Program-made: the position numbers and the translations under genes | Shown: positions 42,399 through 46,349 of the stretch, one piece after another | How positions within the stretch are numbered: position 1 is the stretch's first letter | How the letters are laid out: every line of letters begins with the position of its first letter | Notes under the pieces: generated by a model | Database searches by the model: none | Seen by the model: only the letters and a program-made list of their open reading frames with translations | What the model was told of the DNA's origin: nothing | From: Sphaerotilus sp. | GTDB lineage: Bacteria; Pseudomonadota; Gammaproteobacteria; Burkholderiales; Burkholderiaceae_C | NCBI RefSeq assembly: GCF_013299175.1 | Contig: NZ_JAAFKF010000018.1 | Span: 1 to 46,349, forward strand | DNA length: 46,349 nt | Direction of reading: 5' to 3'

Positions 42399-44912
42399 AT
42401 GCGGGCGTCAGACCGGGGGAGCGGTGGGGTCGTGTGGGCCGGGGCCGGGGGCTTGCTCGGCACGGCGTGGCAGTTGCAGCAAGCCACGCTGGCCGGCCCG
42501 GATGGGCGCTGGCTGGCGGTCAGCGTGGCGCTGGGGCTGGTGGTGGCGGGCAAGGTGTCGGGCTGGACGGCCGGATGGCGGGCCGCGGTGTGGACCCTGC
42601 TGGCGGCGGCTCTGCTCGCGTGGTCGCTGACCGACTGGCGCGCCGGGCAGCGGCTGGCCGACCGGCTGGACCCGGCGCTGGAGCTGCAGACGCTGTCCGT
42701 CACCGGTGTGGTGTCCGGTTTGCCCGTGTGGCGGCCGGATGGCGTGCGCTTCGATCTGGTGGTCGATGCGGCCGATCCGGTGCCACCCCAGGGCGTGCCG
42801 TCTCGCCTGAGTCTGGCGTGGTATCCCGCAGGCGATGGGGCGGGCTTCACCGCGAAGACCATGCCGCGGGCGGGCCAGCGGTGGCGCCTGTCGGTGCGGC
42901 TGCGCCTGCCGGACGGGCCGGTCAATCCGCACGGGTTCGACATGGTGCTGGCGCTGTTCGAGCGCGGGGTGGGGGCGGTGGGCACGGTACAGAACGCCGT
43001 GCTGCTGGCGGAAACCGGCCGTGAACCCATCGATCGGTTGCGCCAGAACCTGCGCGACCGCCTGCGCCAGACGCTGGGCGACACCCCGGCGGCGGGGCTG
43101 CTGGCCGCGCTCGCGGTGGGCGACCAGGCGGCGATCGAGCGCGGGGACTGGGCCGTGTTCCGCACCACGGGTGTCGCGCATCTGGTGTCGATCAGCGGGC
43201 TGCACGTCACGCTGCTGGGCTGGCTGGGCGGGCTGGTGATCGGGCGGTGCTGGCGGCTGCGCAGTGCGTGGCTGCTGGTGCGGCCGGCACCGGTGGTGGC
43301 GCGCTGGGGCGGGCTGGGGGTGGCGGTGGGGTATGCCCTGCTGGCGGGCTGGGGCGTGCCGGCGCAGCGCACGGTGGGGATGCTGGCCATCGTCGTGGGG
43401 CTGCGCAGCGGGGCGTGGCGCTGGTCGGGCGGGCGCATCCTGCTGGCGGCGGCCGTCGGCGTGGTGACGCTGGACCCGTGGGCGCTGCTGCAGGCGGGGT
43501 TCTGGCTGTCCTTCGTCGCGGTGGCGCTGCTGATGCTGGGTGGCACGGCGCCGTCCGACACGGGCACGACAGCGAGGGCCCTCGGTTGGCGTGGACGCGC
43601 CCTGGCCGAGCTGCGCAGCCTCTGGCGCACGCAGTGGGTGGTCACGGTCGGGCTGGCGCCGTGGACGCTGCTGTTCTTCCAGCAGGTGTCGCTGGTGTCG
43701 CTGCTGGCCAATGCGGTGGCGATTCCGGTGGTGACGCTGCTGGTCACGCCGCTGGCCTTGCTCGGGCTGGTGTACGCGCCGCTGTGGGGCTGGGCGCTGC
43801 CGGTGGTCGAGGGCTTGATGGCGGTGCTGCAGACGCTGGCGGCGTGGCCCTGGGCGAGCGTGCATCTGCCGGCGGTGCCGCTGTGGGCGCAGGCGCTGGG
43901 TGTCGCGGCTGCCGCCTTGCTGGTGGCGCCGCTGCCGCTGGGGTGGCGGCTGGCGGGGTTGCCGCTGCTGCTGCCGATGGGGTGGCCCGTGTTGCCGGTG
44001 CCGCCGCAAGGAGAATTCGAGCTGCTCGCCGCCGACATCGGCCAGGGCAACGCCGTGCTCCTGCGCACCGCACACCACACCCTGCTCTACGACACCGGCC
44101 CCGCCTATGGCCGCCATGGCGAGGCGGGCAATGCGGGGGAGCGGGTGCTGGTGCCGCTGCTGCGGGCACTGGGCGTGCGCAGGCTAGACCAGATGGTCAT
44201 CACCCACCGCGACACGGACCACAGCGGCGGCGCAGCGGCGGTGCTCCAGGCGCTGCCGGTCGGCCTGGTGCAGAGTTCGCTGGAGCCGGGCCACCCGCTG
44301 CGCCAGCACGCGCCGCACCAGCGTTGCACCGCCGGCACGCGCTGGGTGTGGGACGGCGTGGCCTTCGAGTTCCTGCACCCCGAGGCCGCTGACCATGACC
44401 GGCCGGGCATCGCCGTGCTGCGGCCCAACGCGGTGTCGTGCGTGCTGCGGATCGCGTCGGCCCGCGGGCGGGCGGCGCTGTTGACGGCCGACATCGGCAT
44501 CGACCAGGAGCTGCGCCTGGTCATCCGACAGCCGGAGCGCCTGAAGGCCGAGGTGCTGCTGGTGCCGCACCACGGCAGCGGCTCCTCCTCGACGGTGCAT
44601 TTTCTCAAATCGGTGCAGCCGACCTGGGCTATCGTGCAGGCGGGGCGGCACAACCGCTACGGGCATCCGGCGCCTGCGGTGATGGCGCGTTACGGCGCAC
44701 AAGGCATCGCGGTGGTTCAGACGCCCCATTGTGGTGCATGGCACTGGCGCAGTGCCGATGGCGCCCAAGACTGCACCCGCAGGCAGCGTCCGCGCTACTG
44801 GCAGCGACCCGAGTCGGTGCCCGTGGTGGTGGAGGCGCTGAAGGATGGCCCTGATATTGCTAAGTCTTCTTCCACCGGCTCCAACGCTTTCAACGATCCA
44901 CCACCCCCATGA
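42399..44912 (+). CDS. comEC: DNA internalisation protein ComEC/Rec2
   Basis: Inner-membrane channel for uptake of transforming single-stranded DNA. The 837-aa product has an N-terminal membrane/OB-like region (DUF4131, about 20-190), the central competence helices (about 225-500, including VAHLVSISGLHVTLLGWLGG), and a C-terminal metallo-beta-lactamase domain (about 535-780) with ADIGQGNAVL, HRDTDHSGG and VPHHGSGSSST. All key metal ligands look intact, so natural transformation is plausible. A short Ser/Pro tail overlaps the next gene by ATGA. Confidence 0.95.
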   Translation: MRASDRGSGGVVWAGAGGLLGTAWQLQQATLAGPDGRWLAVSVALGLVVAGKVSGWTAGWRAAVWTLLAAALLAWSLTDWRAGQRLADRLDPALELQTLSVTGVVSGLPVWRPDGVRFDLVVDAADPVPPQGVPSRLSLAWYPAGDGAGFTAKTMPRAGQRWRLSVRLRLPDGPVNPHGFDMVLALFERGVGAVGTVQNAVLLAETGREPIDRLRQNLRDRLRQTLGDTPAAGLLAALAVGDQAAIERGDWAVFRTTGVAHLVSISGLHVTLLGWLGGLVIGRCWRLRSAWLLVRPAPVVARWGGLGVAVGYALLAGWGVPAQRTVGMLAIVVGLRSGAWRWSGGRILLAAAVGVVTLDPWALLQAGFWLSFVAVALLMLGGTAPSDTGTTARALGWRGRALAELRSLWRTQWVVTVGLAPWTLLFFQQVSLVSLLANAVAIPVVTLLVTPLALLGLVYAPLWGWALPVVEGLMAVLQTLAAWPWASVHLPAVPLWAQALGVAAAALLVAPLPLGWRLAGLPLLLPMGWPVLPVPPQGEFELLAADIGQGNAVLLRTAHHTLLYDTGPAYGRHGEAGNAGERVLVPLLRALGVRRLDQMVITHRDTDHSGGAAAVLQALPVGLVQSSLEPGHPLRQHAPHQRCTAGTRWVWDGVAFEFLHPEAADHDRPGIAVLRPNAVSCVLRIASARGRAALLTADIGIDQELRLVIRQPERLKAEVLLVPHHGSGSSSTVHFLKSVQPTWAIVQAGRHNRYGHPAPAVMARYGAQGIAVVQTPHCGAWHWRSADGAQDCTRRQRPRYWQRPESVPVVVEALKDGPDIAKSSSTGSNAFNDPPPP

Positions 44913-46349
44913 GACCGATGTTCGACGAAATGAATTCCACCGATGCCGAGGCCGCAGCCAGTGGCGCTGCGGTGCGGGAACACTATCGGACCTATGCGCG
45001 CTGGCTGGCCCAGCAGCCGCCCGAGGTGATGCATGCACGGCGCGAAGAGGCGGAGATGATCTTCCGGCGCGTCGGGATCACCTTCGCCGTCTACGGCGAC
45101 AAGGATTCCGGCGAAGGCACCGAGCGGCTGATCCCCTTCGACCTGATTCCGCGCGTCATCCCCGCCCACGAGTGGCGCGAGATGGAACAGGGGCTGAAGC
45201 AGCGGGTCACGGCGCTCAACCGCTTCATCCACGATGTCTACCACGGGCAGGAGATCGTCAAGGCGGGCATCGTGCCGGCCGACCAGATCCTCTCCAACGC
45301 GCAGTTCCGCCCCGAGATGATCGGCGTGGACGTGCCCGGCGGCGTGTACTCGCACATCTCCGGCATCGACATCGTGCGGGCGGCCAACCCGGATGGCAGC
45401 GGCAACTACTACGTGCTGGAGGACAACCTGCGCGTGCCCAGCGGCGTGAGCTACATGCTCGAAAACCGCAAGATGATGATGCGGCTGTTCCCGGACCTGT
45501 TCGCCAACCACCGCATTGCCCCCGTCGCGCATTACCCCGACCTGCTGCTGGAGACGCTGCGCGAGGTCGCCCCGAACGGCGTCAACGACCCGACGGTCGT
45601 GGTGCTGACCCCCGGCATGTACAACTCGGCCTACTTCGAGCACGCCTTCCTGGCCCAGCAGATGGGCGTCGAGCTGGTCGAGGGCCAGGACCTGTTCGTG
45701 AAGGACAACTTCGTCTTCATGCGCACCACGCGCGGCCCGAAGCGCGTGGATGTCATCTACCGCCGGCTGGACGACGACTTCCTCGATCCGTTGGTGTTCC
45801 GCCCGGACACGACGCTGGGTTGCCCGGGGCTGCTGTCGGTCTACCGGGCCGGCAACGTCACGCTGTCGAACGCGGTCGGCACGGGGGTCGCCGACGACAA
45901 GTCGATCTACGCCTACGTGCCCAAGATGATCGAGTTCTACCTCGGGGAAAAACCGATCCTGAACAACGTCCCGACCTACCTTTGCCGTGAGAAGGACGAC
46001 TACCAGTACGTGCTTGACCACCTGCACGAGCTGGTGGTGAAGGAGGTCCACGGCGCGGGCGGCTACGGGATGCTGGTCGGCCCGGCGTCCACCAAGGCCG
46101 AGATCGCCGCCTTTCGCGCGCAGCTCGTCGCCAACCCGAGCAACTACATCGCCCAGCCGACGCTGAGCCTGTCCACCTGCCCGACGTTCGTCGAGTCGGG
46201 CGTGGCGCCGCGTCACATTGACCTGCGACCCTTCGTGCTGTCGGGCAAGTCGGTGCAGATGGTGGCGGGCGGCCTGACCCGCGTGGCCCTCAAGGAAGGC
46301 TCCCTGGTGGTCAACTCGTCGCAGGGCGGTGGCACCAAGGACACCTGGG
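44909..46349 (+). CDS. Circularly permuted ATP-grasp protein, 5' part (truncated by window)
   Basis: At least 480 residues of a circularly permuted type 2 ATP-grasp protein (DUF404/DUF407), open to the right edge. Family motifs are visible: FIHDVYHGQEIVKAGIVP, YYVLEDNLRVPSGVSYMLEN, VVLTPGMYNSAYFEHAFLA, KEVHGAGGYGMLVGP and HIDLRPFVL. Members are thought to ligate peptides or amines, usually beside alpha-E (DUF403) and transglutaminase-like genes, which here would lie beyond the edge. ATG 44909 overlaps the comEC stop; ATG 44918 (MFDEM) is a good alternative. Confidence 0.92.
   Translation, partial: MRPMFDEMNSTDAEAAASGAAVREHYRTYARWLAQQPPEVMHARREEAEMIFRRVGITFAVYGDKDSGEGTERLIPFDLIPRVIPAHEWREMEQGLKQRVTALNRFIHDVYHGQEIVKAGIVPADQILSNAQFRPEMIGVDVPGGVYSHISGIDIVRAANPDGSGNYYVLEDNLRVPSGVSYMLENRKMMMRLFPDLFANHRIAPVAHYPDLLLETLREVAPNGVNDPTVVVLTPGMYNSAYFEHAFLAQQMGVELVEGQDLFVKDNFVFMRTTRGPKRVDVIYRRLDDDFLDPLVFRPDTTLGCPGLLSVYRAGNVTLSNAVGTGVADDKSIYAYVPKMIEFYLGEKPILNNVPTYLCREKDDYQYVLDHLHELVVKEVHGAGGYGMLVGPASTKAEIAAFRAQLVANPSNYIAQPTLSLSTCPTFVESGVAPRHIDLRPFVLSGKSVQMVAGGLTRVALKEGSLVVNSSQGGGTKDTW

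Overview
The window looks like a chromosomal segment of a high-GC betaproteobacterium of the order Burkholderiales, probably near the Leptothrix/Sphaerotilus/Rubrivivax group. This rests on the gene set and order: surE-pcm-nlpD-rlmD, ppsR/ppsA, rpsF-priB-rpsR-rplI-dnaB, dapA-bamC, parE and parC. It also rests on strong G/C bias at third codon positions. The genus is inference. No phage, transposase, integrase or CRISPR array is visible.

Layout: 1-4.6 kb holds the 3' part of uvrC, pgsA, an HU-family gene, tRNA-Val, a ppiD-like chaperone and tRNA-His. 4.6-10.4 kb holds an orphan LuxR-type regulator, then surE, pcm, nlpD and rlmD, and the convergent ppsR. 10.5-15.5 kb holds ppsA and a two-subunit sodium:solute symporter with an unusual large soluble insertion. 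15.5-21.5 kb holds the ribosomal/replication operon, dnaB, a GlcG/HbpS-like protein, dut, a SlyD-type FKBP and a ribosomal-oxygenase-like cupin. 21.5-22.1 kb is a small AT-richer island with a palindrome, a possible 30-aa peptide and an Ala-rich lipoprotein. 22.1-26.2 kb (minus) is a compact run: MFS transporter, a 42-aa membrane protein, methyltransferase, dapA, bamC. 26.2-36.4 kb runs from parE to parC, with a multi-pass membrane protein, a NarL-type two-component pair and two uncharacterised proteins between them. 36.7-38.9 kb is a QseBC/PmrAB-type pair. 38.8-42.2 kb (minus) is ridA-dsbB-(GspE-like ATPase)-(GspL-like protein). 42.4 kb to the end is comEC and a truncated circularly permuted ATP-grasp gene.

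Most of the window is housekeeping: DNA repair, chromosome decatenation (ParC/ParE), replication, protein folding in the envelope (PpiD-like, SlyD-type, DsbB, BamC), and phosphoenolpyruvate synthesis with its own regulatory kinase.

The most interesting unexplained signal is a pair of about 90-nt imperfect repeats at 31833-31923 and 33247-33340. Each precedes an uncharacterised gene. Each can fold so that one hairpin loop carries TCCTCCCCCCC and a second carries GGGAGG, and one base pair of the second stem is changed compensatorily between copies. This looks like an undescribed structured RNA (cis leader or anti-Shine-Dalgarno small RNA). Other signals worth checking are a candidate terminated small RNA in the AT-rich gap after parC, a low-GC3 patch in dnaB at a site where other DnaB proteins carry inteins, rpoS missing from its usual place after nlpD, and a degenerate orphan secretion-type ATPase.
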